Shown one piece after another: positions 32,027 through 39,086 of a stretch of DNA of 50,651 bases; position 1 is the stretch's first letter, and the number at the start of each line of letters is the position of its first letter. The translations under genes and the position numbers were made by a program. The notes under the pieces are model-generated. The model saw only the letters and a list, made by a program, of their open reading frames with translations, had not been told where the DNA came from and did not search any database. The stretch lies in assembly GCA_024636215.1 (NCBI GenBank), contig JAGXHL010000035.1:1-50651 (forward strand), given 5' to 3'. This DNA is from Deltaproteobacteria bacterium (lineage in GTDB: Bacteria; Desulfobacterota; Desulfuromonadia; Desulfuromonadales; BM103).

Positions 32027-32740
32027 TTACAGGACGGAAAGGAGCGAGCGAAGCGTGCCTGGATCATTAGTGAAGAATCCGGACACACCCATCCTCACCA
32101 GGCTTCTGGCCCGGTCAGCCTGATCAAGGGTCCAGACAGAGACAGGCAGCCCCGACTCTTTGCAGGCGGCAACCATGCTGCGACTCACCAGGTTGACAGC
32201 GGGATGGAATGCACAGGCAGACAGCTCACAAGCAAACCGTACCGCCTGTCGCCAGTTGCCTTGTTCAAATAGAACAGCCAACGGCTGGGCCTCATCGAGT
32301 GCACGTAAACGTTTCAGGAGCTCATAATCGAAGGAAGAGAGAATGATCTTTGCACCCGGATACCGACCCAAAAGGCTCAACACCTCAACTCCGGCGGCAA
32401 ACTCTTTTAACTCAAGGTTCAGATGCAGTTGCCCCGCAAAGGAGAACAGCACGTCTTCAAGAGTTGGAATCGATTCCCCGACAAACGCAGTGGAGAACCA
32501 ACTTCCGGCATCAAGCTCTTGCAACTGCATCAAGTTCGCATCAGAGACAAGGCCCTGTCCGTCGGTGGTTCGCTGCAGAGATTCATCATGAATCACGACC
32601 GGAACACCATCTCGAGACAGGTGAATATCGAGTTCAATTCCATCAGCACCAAGTTCAGCCGCAGCGGTAAATGCCGCCATGGTATTTTCCGGAGCAGAGC
32701 TTGAAGCGCCTCGATGGGCCCAGATGAAGGGACGTTGCAT
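32027..32740 (-). CDS. Glycerophosphodiester phosphodiesterase
   Basis: A 237-residue cytoplasmic GDPD that cleaves glycerophosphodiesters to glycerol-3-phosphate and an alcohol. Visible core: IWAHRGASSSAPENTMAAF (His and Glu ligands), GADGIELDIHLSRDGVPVV and IHDESLQRTTDG (Asp and second His). LNLELKEF supplies a late metal ligand. There is no signal peptide. ATG 32740 is used; a TTG at 32761 would add seven residues. The gene stands alone between the MidA-like gene and a gap with no clear gene. Confidence 0.9.
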   Translation of the reverse strand: MQRPFIWAHRGASSSAPENTMAAFTAAAELGADGIELDIHLSRDGVPVVIHDESLQRTTDGQGLVSDANLMQLQELDAGSWFSTAFVGESIPTLEDVLFSFAGQLHLNLELKEFAAGVEVLSLLGRYPGAKIILSSFDYELLKRLRALDEAQPLAVLFEQGNWRQAVRFACELSACAFHPAVNLVSRSMVAACKESGLPVSVWTLDQADRARSLVRMGVSGFFTNDPGTLRSLLSVL

Positions 32741-32983
32741 ATCTGTTAGACTTTCATACAATGCTCATGAAAACGATCATTCTCATGAATACACGCTGAG
32801 AGAACAATGCGATTTGACCTGTTAATGTTTGTTATAGCCTTGAGACTGGTCCTGGCCATGGCCCTGACGTTGCTTTTCGGTCGAGACTATAGTCGCCACG
32901 GCTATGGTTCAACCCTTCCGAGACAGGAAAAAACAATAGCGACTCAGACAATCATTGCTAAAGTTTTTGCTTTTGACTTTCGC

Positions 32984-33004
32984 CGCCACTCGCCTCTCGC
33001 TACG
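32984..33004 (-). repeat. Short heptamer tract near the rhodanese stop codon
   Basis: Three units (CGCCACT, CGCCTCT and CGCTACG on the plus strand) lie immediately after the rhodanese TAG (33006-33008, minus strand). They match the unit type at 36697. Confidence 0.55.
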
Positions 33005-33005
33005 G

Positions 33006-33398
33006 CTAAGGTCGACCTTGCAGGACAGGAAGCCCCTGTTGAGCCCAGGAATAAATACCGCCGTACAAGTTGTAAATCTCAGGATAGCCTTGCCTGGCCA
33101 GGTAATTGACGACTTGGGCGCTGCGTGAGCCAACAGCACAGTAGACCAGAACCGGTCGATCCTTGGGGACTTCTGCCAGACGCTTGGCAAACTGATCGAT
33201 CGGGATTAAGCGGGCCCCTTCCAGCCGGGCCTGCTGATATTCTTCAGAAGTACGTACATCAAGGAGGAAAAGGTCAGCGCGTTGCCCAACCATAGCAGAG
33301 GCCTCCCGAGGAGACAAATTGCGCGCGACCGCGGCGTTGGCATAAAGTGGCAACAGTACCAGTATTAGAACAAAGTAGAAAACGGGTTTACATCTCAT
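33006..33398 (-). CDS. Periplasmic single-domain rhodanese
   Basis: A 130-residue protein with an N-terminal signal peptide (about 1-22, ending ANA) and one rhodanese domain. FLLDVRTSEEY is the strand before the active loop. The loop VYCAVGSRS has the catalytic Cys87 followed by six residues. It may transfer sulfane sulfur in the periplasm, or only bind anions; the acceptor is unknown. GAGG lies about 7 bases before ATG 33398. It is divergent from glpX across a 308-base gap. Confidence 0.87.
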   Translation of the reverse strand: MRCKPVFYFVLILVLLPLYANAAVARNLSPREASAMVGQRADLFLLDVRTSEEYQQARLEGARLIPIDQFAKRLAEVPKDRPVLVYCAVGSRSAQVVNYLARQGYPEIYNLYGGIYSWAQQGLPVLQGRP

Positions 33399-33706
33399 AA
33401 CCAGACCTCATTGCTTAGATTCAGAACATTGTTGTTTGAGTTATTATAGCTGAAAAAGGTTACCGGTGACTAGAGTCAGGGAAGCCTGACAACAGGCAAA
33501 TCCATTCATCAAAAAAATCCCCATGATTATATTCAAAAAACAATATTATTCCACCCAAAAAAAATTGTCTTTAACCATGAAAAATGTCATCATGACTGCC
33601 GCTGTCAACCAGCAAGGATGTTTCCAGCAAAATCCTTACAGAGCGCGTCAGTCAAAGAGTTCGCAACAAACCTCTATTACAATCGCAAAAAGCCGGGAGG
33701 ATGCCG
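33399..33706. other. Divergent gap between rhodanese and glpX
   Basis: About 308 AT-rich bases with no gene that I can support. TATAAT on the minus strand at 33448-33443 is a possible -10 for the rhodanese gene, but no good -35 lies at the right distance. Confidence 0.4.
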
Positions 33707-34660
33707 ATGGATCGCAATCTTGCACTTGAACTGGTCAGGGTCACCGAAGCTGCAGCCCTTGCATGTGGCCGTTGGGTTGGCAAAGGCGACAAGATTGCTG
33801 CTGACGCGGCTGCCACTGCAGCAATGCGAAACACCCTCGACTCTATGGAGATCTCGGGCACCGTGGTCATCGGCGAAGGCGAGATGGATGAAGCACCCAT
33901 GCTCTACATAGGCGAAAAGCTGGGACGTGGTAAGGGTCAGGAAGTCGATATCGCCGTCGACCCCCTTGAAGGAACCAACATTTGCGCCAAAGGACTGAAT
34001 GGCTCCATCGCTACAATTGCCATAGCTCCCAGGGGTGGCTTCCTGCACGCTCCTGACATGTACATGGAGAAGATTGCCGTTGGCCGCGCAGCAAAAGGGG
34101 TCATCGACATCAACGCATCACCGACGGTCAACCTGCAAAGGGTGGCTGATGCAAAAAAATGTTATATCGAGGATCTCACCGTCGTCATCCTTGACCGTCC
34201 TCGTCACGAAAAAATTGTTGATGAAATCCGCAAGGCAGGAGCCCGCATCCATCTGATCACAGATGGCGATGTGGCTCCGGCTATCGCTGCAGCAGTCGAA
34301 GACAGCGGCGTAGACATGCTGCTCGGTATCGGTGGAGCTCCGGAAGGAGTCCTCGCAGCGGCGGCCTTGAAATGCATGGGTGGAGACATGCAAGGACGCC
34401 TGGTCTTTATGAACGATGAAGAACGTAAGCGAGCCAAAGGGATGGGCATTGACCAGTTCGATAAAGTCTACCAATGCAACGAGATGGCCAATGGGGATGT
34501 GGTTTTCGCAGCAACCGGCGTAACGAGTGGAGAACTGTTGCGGGGCACCCGCTACTTCTCGGGAGGTGCGGAAACCCATTCTATCGTTATGCGCTCCAAG
34601 ACTCGCACCATTCGTTTTGTTGAGGCCCGACACACTTTTGATTACAAGCCCAAATACTAA
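33707..34660 (+). CDS. glpX: Class II fructose-1,6-bisphosphatase GlpX
   Basis: A 317-residue metal-dependent phosphatase that makes fructose-6-phosphate in gluconeogenesis. Marks are ALACGRWVGKGDK, GEGEMDEAPMLYIGE and DPLEGTN (metal and substrate ligands), with the C-terminal FAATGVTSGELLRG. ATG 33707 is selected because GGGAGG ends at 33700, leaving 6 bases. ATG 33701 touches the ribosome site. The organism oxidising acetate would need gluconeogenesis, consistent with context. The gene stands alone with no clear terminator before the next gene. Confidence 0.93.
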   Translation: MDRNLALELVRVTEAAALACGRWVGKGDKIAADAAATAAMRNTLDSMEISGTVVIGEGEMDEAPMLYIGEKLGRGKGQEVDIAVDPLEGTNICAKGLNGSIATIAIAPRGGFLHAPDMYMEKIAVGRAAKGVIDINASPTVNLQRVADAKKCYIEDLTVVILDRPRHEKIVDEIRKAGARIHLITDGDVAPAIAAAVEDSGVDMLLGIGGAPEGVLAAAALKCMGGDMQGRLVFMNDEERKRAKGMGIDQFDKVYQCNEMANGDVVFAATGVTSGELLRGTRYFSGGAETHSIVMRSKTRTIRFVEARHTFDYKPKY

Positions 34661-34683
34661 TAAAGAATTAACTGGCTTAGGAC

Positions 34684-34712
34684 TTGTCAGAGAGCTCACA
34701 AGTTGATAGTAT
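34684..34712 (+). promoter_or_regulatory. Promoter of the kinase-BON gene
   Basis: TTGTCA (34684-34689), 17 bases, then TAGTAT (34707-34712). Gene start at 34750. Confidence 0.6.
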
Positions 34713-34749
34713 TTCCCAAGTTTTCAACGCACAGCATTGAGGTTGACTA

Positions 34750-35577
34750 ATGGCAATAATCACGATTTCCAGAGAAATGGGCAGCGGCGGCATTCCAATT
34801 GCCCACAAAGTTGCTGAGAAACTGGGCTACCAACTGGTCGACGGCGAAATGATCATGGCTTCAGCTGCAGCTTACGGTCTCTCCCCTGAAGCCGTGGAAC
34901 AAGCGGATGAGAAGCCTCCCCATTTCGTCGACACCCTCGACTCGAAGCAGTTCCTGGATCTGCACCTGATCGAACTGATCATTCTCGAAGCGGCCCTGAA
35001 AGGCAACGTGGTCATTTACGGGCGTGGTGGTCAGGATCTCCTCAAGGACATCAACAGTGTCCTGCGTACCCGGATCATTGCACCGTTTGAAGAACGCGTC
35101 GAGCGTTGGGCTGAACGCGAATGGCTCGACCCTGATCGTGCCCGATACCTGGTAAGGAAAAGCGACCAGCAGAGAGCCGGCTTTATCAAATACTATTTCG
35201 ACAGGGACTGGGATGACAGCGTCCACTACGATCTGGTGATCAACACGCAACGGCTTTCAGAAGACAAGGCGGTTCAGATCATCTGTGAAAGTATAAAAGA
35301 CGAGAACCTTGAAGGGGTCAAGGCGAGCAGTAAAAAACTCCTCACTGACCTGATCCTGCGCAAACGGGTTGAGATTGCGATCCTGTCATCAGACAATATC
35401 GATGCCTACCTGCTTGAGATCAGCGTCGAGAATGGCACCGTGACTCTTGCCGGACAACTGCACTCTACTGCCGAAAAGCGCGCTGCCGAGAAGCAGGCCC
35501 GTTCGGTAGAAGGTGTTAAAGACCTGCAAAACGACATCAAGGTTGTCGAATACCGCACCACCCCCTCAGAGCACTAA
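34750..35577 (+). CDS. Cytidylate-kinase-like protein fused to a BON domain
   Basis: A 275-residue protein. Residues 1-185 belong to the cytidylate-kinase-like family: ISREMGSGGIPIAHKVAEKL is the phosphate loop, RGGQDLL follows, and a lid-like Arg-rich stretch (VERWAEREWLDPDRARYLVR) lies around 117-136. Residues about 195-268 form a BON domain (AILSSDNIDAYLLEISVENG, TVTLAGQLHST). BON domains usually bind membranes or other proteins. The substrate is unknown. It has a predicted promoter, and a terminator follows. The fusion is notable. Confidence 0.75.
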   Translation: MAIITISREMGSGGIPIAHKVAEKLGYQLVDGEMIMASAAAYGLSPEAVEQADEKPPHFVDTLDSKQFLDLHLIELIILEAALKGNVVIYGRGGQDLLKDINSVLRTRIIAPFEERVERWAEREWLDPDRARYLVRKSDQQRAGFIKYYFDRDWDDSVHYDLVINTQRLSEDKAVQIICESIKDENLEGVKASSKKLLTDLILRKRVEIAILSSDNIDAYLLEISVENGTVTLAGQLHSTAEKRAAEKQARSVEGVKDLQNDIKVVEYRTTPSEH

Positions 35578-35603
35578 AGAGTTCTCAGGAATAGCAGCAG
35601 ATT

Positions 35604-35633
35604 GAAGCCGGCCCGCAAGGTCGGCTTCTCTTT
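35604..35633 (+). terminator. Rho-independent terminator of the kinase-BON gene
   Basis: GAAGCCGGCC pairs with GGTCGGCTTC, with one wobble pair and a 5-base loop, followed by TCTCTTTT. Confidence 0.75.
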
Positions 35634-35666
35634 TCTCATGCTTGTTCGGCCATAAGTCCCTGGCTA

Positions 35667-35842
35667 GTGTCTATCTGGAAACTCCGGATGGACACAGTGA
35701 AGTTTTCGATCTGGAAACGAGCAATTTTTCGCAAGGTCAAGGAAATCAACGATTTGAGCGAAGGCGTAGTCCTTTACGCCGCATAATCAATTCCGCCGAT
35801 TGACGCAGAGATTGTGGAAAAGGACCGTTTCCGGACGAAAAC
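35667..35842. repeat. MITE-like palindromic repeat element, 176 bp
   Basis: GTGTC (35667) pairs with GACAC (35691), enclosing ATCTGG/CCGGAT. A larger inverted pair is GTTTTCGATCTGGAAAC (35702-35718) and GTTTCCGGACGAAAAC (35827-35842). GGCGTA/TACGCC forms a third hairpin at 35763-35780. No coding potential was seen. An 18-bp end fragment recurs at 45421-45438, which shows the element is dispersed. Confidence 0.65.
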
Positions 35843-35896
35843 TATGCTAGGATAAGCCGGCGTTTACAAGACCACAATCTTCAAAGGAGTAACAAC

Positions 35897-36640
35897 ATGG
35901 CCGGACACAGCAAATGGGCCAATATCAAGCACCGCAAAGGCGCTCAGGATGCCAAGCGCGGCAAGATTTTTACCAAGATCATCAAGGAACTGACCGTCGC
36001 AGCTCGCATCGGCGGTGGCGATCCGGACACCAATCCACGTCTGCGTACAGCCGTCGACAAGGCCAAGCAGGCCAACATGCCGAAAGACAACGTAGACCGG
36101 GCCATTAAAAAAGGCACCGGTGATCTCGATGGCGTCAATTACGAGGAAGGTCTGTTTGAAGGATACGGCCCCGGCGGTGTTGCTCTAATCGTCGAATTTC
36201 TCACCGACAACCGGACCCGCACTGTCGCCGATGTCCGTCATTGCTTCAGCAAGTATGGCGGCAACCTGGGCGTCAGCGGTTCCGTTGCTTTTCTCTTCGA
36301 CCGCAAAGGCCTGATCTCCTTTTCTGCAGACAATGATTTCGATCAGATCTTTGAAATCGCACTGGAAGCAGGTGCTGAAGACGTCAAAGACGAAGGGGAT
36401 GTCTATGAAGTCATCACTGAACCAGGGGACTTTATCCCGGTTCGAGAAGCCATGGCTGCGGCTGAACTGCAATGGGAAACCGCGGAGACGACAATGATTC
36501 CGCAAAACCAGGTCGTACTTGAAGGTAAGCAGGCAGAGACCATGCTCAAGCTGATGGATGCGCTAGAAGATAATGATGACGTTCAGAATGTGTACGCCAA
36601 CTTTGATATCAGCGAAGATGAACTGGCAAAAATCATGTGA
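35897..36640 (+). CDS. yebC: YebC/PmpR-family protein
   Basis: A 247-residue cytoplasmic protein of the YebC family. [31 protein letters not shown] is the invariant N-terminus. [20 protein letters not shown] and [21 protein letters not shown] follow in domain 2. The family includes DNA-binding regulators and, more recently described, translation factors for difficult peptide sequences. Which applies here is unknown. AAGGAG precedes ATG 35897. It heads the ruvC-ruvA-ruvB run, an arrangement common in this order. Confidence 0.93.
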   Translation: MAGHSKWANIKHRKGAQDAKRGKIFTKIIKELTVAARIGGGDPDTNPRLRTAVDKAKQANMPKDNVDRAIKKGTGDLDGVNYEEGLFEGYGPGGVALIVEFLTDNRTRTVADVRHCFSKYGGNLGVSGSVAFLFDRKGLISFSADNDFDQIFEIALEAGAEDVKDEGDVYEVITEPGDFIPVREAMAAAELQWETAETTMIPQNQVVLEGKQAETMLKLMDALEDNDDVQNVYANFDISEDELAKIM

Positions 36641-36644
36641 CAAC

Positions 36645-36724
36645 GTGGCGCGTGGCAGGTAGCGCGTGGCGTGATCAATCTGGTTTAAAATTTTCCCGCG
36701 ATGCGCCACGCGCTACTCGCCACG
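36645..36724. repeat. Inverted pair of heptamer tracts forming a hairpin between yebC and ruvC
   Basis: The left arm 36645-36672 has four units (GTGGCGC, GTAGCGC type). The right arm 36697-36724 has four units in inverse orientation. A 13-bp perfect inverted repeat (GTAGCGCGTGGCG at 36659-36671 with 36704-36716) could fold in RNA. It ends five bases before ruvC ATG 36730, so it occupies its ribosome-site region. Confidence 0.85.
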
Positions 36725-36729
36725 GACTT

Positions 36730-37230
36730 ATGCGAATTCTAGGAATCGACCCAGGCACGGGAACCACCGGTTACGGCATTATTGATGTCGAAGGTAACCG
36801 TCTGCGCCACGTCGACAACGGCATTGTTAGAACACGCAGTAGCGAGCCTTTGCCACTCAGATTGAAAGCCATTTATGACGGGCTGACCTTGATCCTCAAG
36901 GAATTTTCGCCGGAAGCCGTGGCTATTGAACAAGTGTTTCTGGCCAAAAACCCGCGTGCAGCACTGACCCTCGGTCATGCCCGGGGCACTGCGGTGATCG
37001 CCTCGGTCAACCTCGATCTGGAAGTGCACGAGTATTCAGCACTGCAGGTCAAGAGTGCCGTGGTTGGTTATGGACATGCCGCAAAACAACAGGTTCAACA
37101 CATGGTTAAAGCGCTGCTGAATTTACCGGAAGTTGCCCAGGAAGATGCAGCAGACGCCCTGGCGGTTGCTATCTGCCACGCCAACAGTCGTACCTTAAGA
37201 CTGGTCGGAATCAACTCAGTTCGACGTTAA
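36730..37230 (+). CDS. ruvC: Holliday junction resolvase RuvC
   Basis: A 166-residue endonuclease that cuts Holliday junctions with RuvA and RuvB. Acidic metal ligands are visible: Asp7 (ILGIDPGT), Glu67 (VAIEQVF), and Asp139 and Asp142 (EDAADALA). ATG 36730 is the first start fitting the family N-terminus. An open frame back to 36637 crosses the repeat and has no matching residues. No good Shine-Dalgarno lies upstream, where the heptamer tract sits. Confidence 0.95.
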   Translation: MRILGIDPGTGTTGYGIIDVEGNRLRHVDNGIVRTRSSEPLPLRLKAIYDGLTLILKEFSPEAVAIEQVFLAKNPRAALTLGHARGTAVIASVNLDLEVHEYSALQVKSAVVGYGHAAKQQVQHMVKALLNLPEVAQEDAADALAVAICHANSRTLRLVGINSVRR

Positions 37231-37279
37231 AGTCACATAAAAACAGAAAACTGCCCGCCGGCAAAGAGGGTTAAATTTG

Positions 37280-37879
37280 ATGATAGCACTGCTTCGTGGC
37301 ACATTGGCTTACAAATCTTCCGATCATGTGATCATTGACGTTGGCGGTGTCGGCTACCGACTATTTATCCCGCTCTCGACATTCTACTCATTGCCGGAGA
37401 CCGGAGAAGTCAGCCTTTTTACACACACTCATGTCCGTGAAGACGCACTTCTGCTCTACGGCTTCCTCTCGCTGGAAGAGAAAAACCTGTTTGGTATTTT
37501 GATCAGTATTTCCGGCATTGGCCCGAAACTGGCAGTCAACATTCTCTCGCATATCCCGGCAAAAGACCTCAAAAGAGCGCTTGCGGCCGGAGATATCAAG
37601 CGACTCTCCAGTTTGCCGGGGATCGGCAAGAAAACAGCTGAACGGTTGGTTCTTGAGTTAAAAGATAAGGTCGGTCCTGTAGAGAACCTCCCTGAAGAGG
37701 AGGCCACTATGTCAAATACCTGCTCTTCAGGAGATATTGTCAACGACGTTATTTCTGCATTGACCAATCTCGGCTACAAAGAGAACCAGGCCCGTAAAGT
37801 CCTGGAGGCAATGGAACTGGCACCCGGCCTGACAATAGAAGAAGCCCTTAAGGGAGCGTTGAAAGTGCTGATTCGCTGA
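37280..37879 (+). CDS. ruvA: Holliday junction branch migration protein RuvA
   Basis: A 199-residue protein. The N-terminal OB fold (residues 1-63) starts [13 protein letters not shown]. Two helix-hairpin-helix motifs follow ([19 protein letters not shown] and [19 protein letters not shown]). A flexible Glu-rich linker and a C-terminal domain III ([20 protein letters not shown]) bind RuvB. ATG 37280 is used; a TTG at 37277 immediately before adds one codon. It has AGAGGG upstream and lies 49 bases after ruvC. Confidence 0.95.
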   Translation: MIALLRGTLAYKSSDHVIIDVGGVGYRLFIPLSTFYSLPETGEVSLFTHTHVREDALLLYGFLSLEEKNLFGILISISGIGPKLAVNILSHIPAKDLKRALAAGDIKRLSSLPGIGKKTAERLVLELKDKVGPVENLPEEEATMSNTCSSGDIVNDVISALTNLGYKENQARKVLEAMELAPGLTIEEALKGALKVLIR

Positions 37880-37898
37880 CTTTCACCAGTTAAAAACT

Positions 37899-38924
37899 AT
37901 GGAAGATCGAATGATAACAGCGGCCACCTGTGGAGACGACGGTTCCTTTGACCTGTCCCTACGGCCGAAGGTCCTCACCGAATATGTCGGCCAGAGTAAA
38001 GCCAAGGAGAATCTCAAGGTTTTCATCGGCGCAGCAAAAGGTCGAGGGGAATCTCTTGATCACGTTCTCTTCTATGGCCCCCCGGGGCTGGGAAAAACCA
38101 CATTGGCCCACATCATTGCTGCAGAGATGGGGGTTAATATCAAGAGCACATCTGGCCCGGTCATCGAAAAACCGGGTGATCTGGCAGCCGTACTGACCAA
38201 TCTGGAACCGGGAGATGTTCTCTTCATCGATGAGATTCACCGTCTATCCCCTGTAGTAGAAGAGATCCTTTACCCGGCGATGGAAGACTACCAGCTCGAT
38301 ATCATGATAGGCCAGGGGCCCTCGGCCCGTACCATCAAGCTCGACATCCCCCGCTTCACCCTGGTCGGGGCAACAACCCGCGCCGGTCTGCTCTCTTCTC
38401 CTCTGCGGGACCGCTTCGGTGTTTTGAGCCGTCTTGAATTCTATACCCACGACGAGTTGTCGACCATTGTTTCACGCAGCGCAGGGATTCTGGGAGTGCG
38501 GATCGATGCCTCAGGATCCGAAGAGATCGCTCGCCGTAGCCGGGGGACGCCCCGTATCGCCAACCGCCTGTTGCGCCGGGTCCGGGATTTTGCCGAAGTC
38601 GATGGCGATGGCACAATCAGCCTGGGATTAGCAGACCTGGCCCTGGCAAGGCTGGAAGTCGACAAGCGGGGGTTTGACCAGATGGACAGGCTTCTGCTCG
38701 AAACCATCATTGACAAATTCAGCGGTGGACCTGTGGGGCTGGACACATTGGCCGCCGCAATCGGAGAAGAGAAGGATACCATCGAGGATGTCATTGAGCC
38801 CTATCTTCTACAGCAGGGGTTCCTCAATCGCACTCCCCGTGGCAGGATCGCGACTCATCTGGCATATTCTCACCTGGGGCGCACGCCAGGAGCAGTAGCG
38901 CAGCCGGGCAGTCTTTTCACATAA
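37899..38924 (+). CDS. ruvB: Holliday junction branch migration helicase RuvB
   Basis: A 341-residue AAA+ motor that drives branch migration. Walker A is GPPGLGKTT at residues 60-68 and Walker B DEIH at 111-114. [20 protein letters not shown] is sensor 1 with the Arg finger. The C-terminal winged helix ends in [16 protein letters not shown] 37899 is kept; ATG 37911 has GGAAG 5 bases upstream and may be the true start. It follows ruvA by 19 bases. Confidence 0.95.
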   Translation: MEDRMITAATCGDDGSFDLSLRPKVLTEYVGQSKAKENLKVFIGAAKGRGESLDHVLFYGPPGLGKTTLAHIIAAEMGVNIKSTSGPVIEKPGDLAAVLTNLEPGDVLFIDEIHRLSPVVEEILYPAMEDYQLDIMIGQGPSARTIKLDIPRFTLVGATTRAGLLSSPLRDRFGVLSRLEFYTHDELSTIVSRSAGILGVRIDASGSEEIARRSRGTPRIANRLLRRVRDFAEVDGDGTISLGLADLALARLEVDKRGFDQMDRLLLETIIDKFSGGPVGLDTLAAAIGEEKDTIEDVIEPYLLQQGFLNRTPRGRIATHLAYSHLGRTPGAVAQPGSLFT

Positions 38925-38960
38925 AAGAACCCTTCTTCGTTGAATTTTCTTTGTCACACG

Positions 38961-39027
38961 ACCAAAGCTTGTGATAGCTTCGGTCTGTGGGGGGTGATGC
39001 AAGCAACTAGCCCTGCTGACACACCCC
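38961..39027 (+). other. Structured segment between ruvB and the orphan gene
   Basis: ACCAAAGCT (38961) can pair with AGCTTCGGT (38976-38984), with one mismatch. GGGGTG (38991-38996) pairs with CACCCC (39022-39027). These two hairpins precede the strong terminator at 39029. No known class is recognised. It may be a small RNA or just the 3' UTR of ruvB. Confidence 0.35.
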
Positions 39028-39028
39028 G

Positions 39029-39060
39029 AGGGCCGTCATGGTGACGGCCCTTTTTATTTT
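39029..39060 (+). terminator. Rho-independent terminator after ruvB
   Basis: AGGGCCGTCA pairs with TGACGGCCCT (10 bp, perfect), with loop TGG and a T-rich tail TTTTTATTTT. Confidence 0.92.
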
Positions 39061-39086
39061 CACTGCCCCACTTTTAGAGATTGAGC

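Noticed and set aside
32807..33109. 100-residue frame with an N-terminal hydrophobic stretch
   Set aside because: It overlaps the rhodanese gene and crosses the heptamer tract. No ribosome site was seen, although a short membrane peptide cannot be fully excluded.
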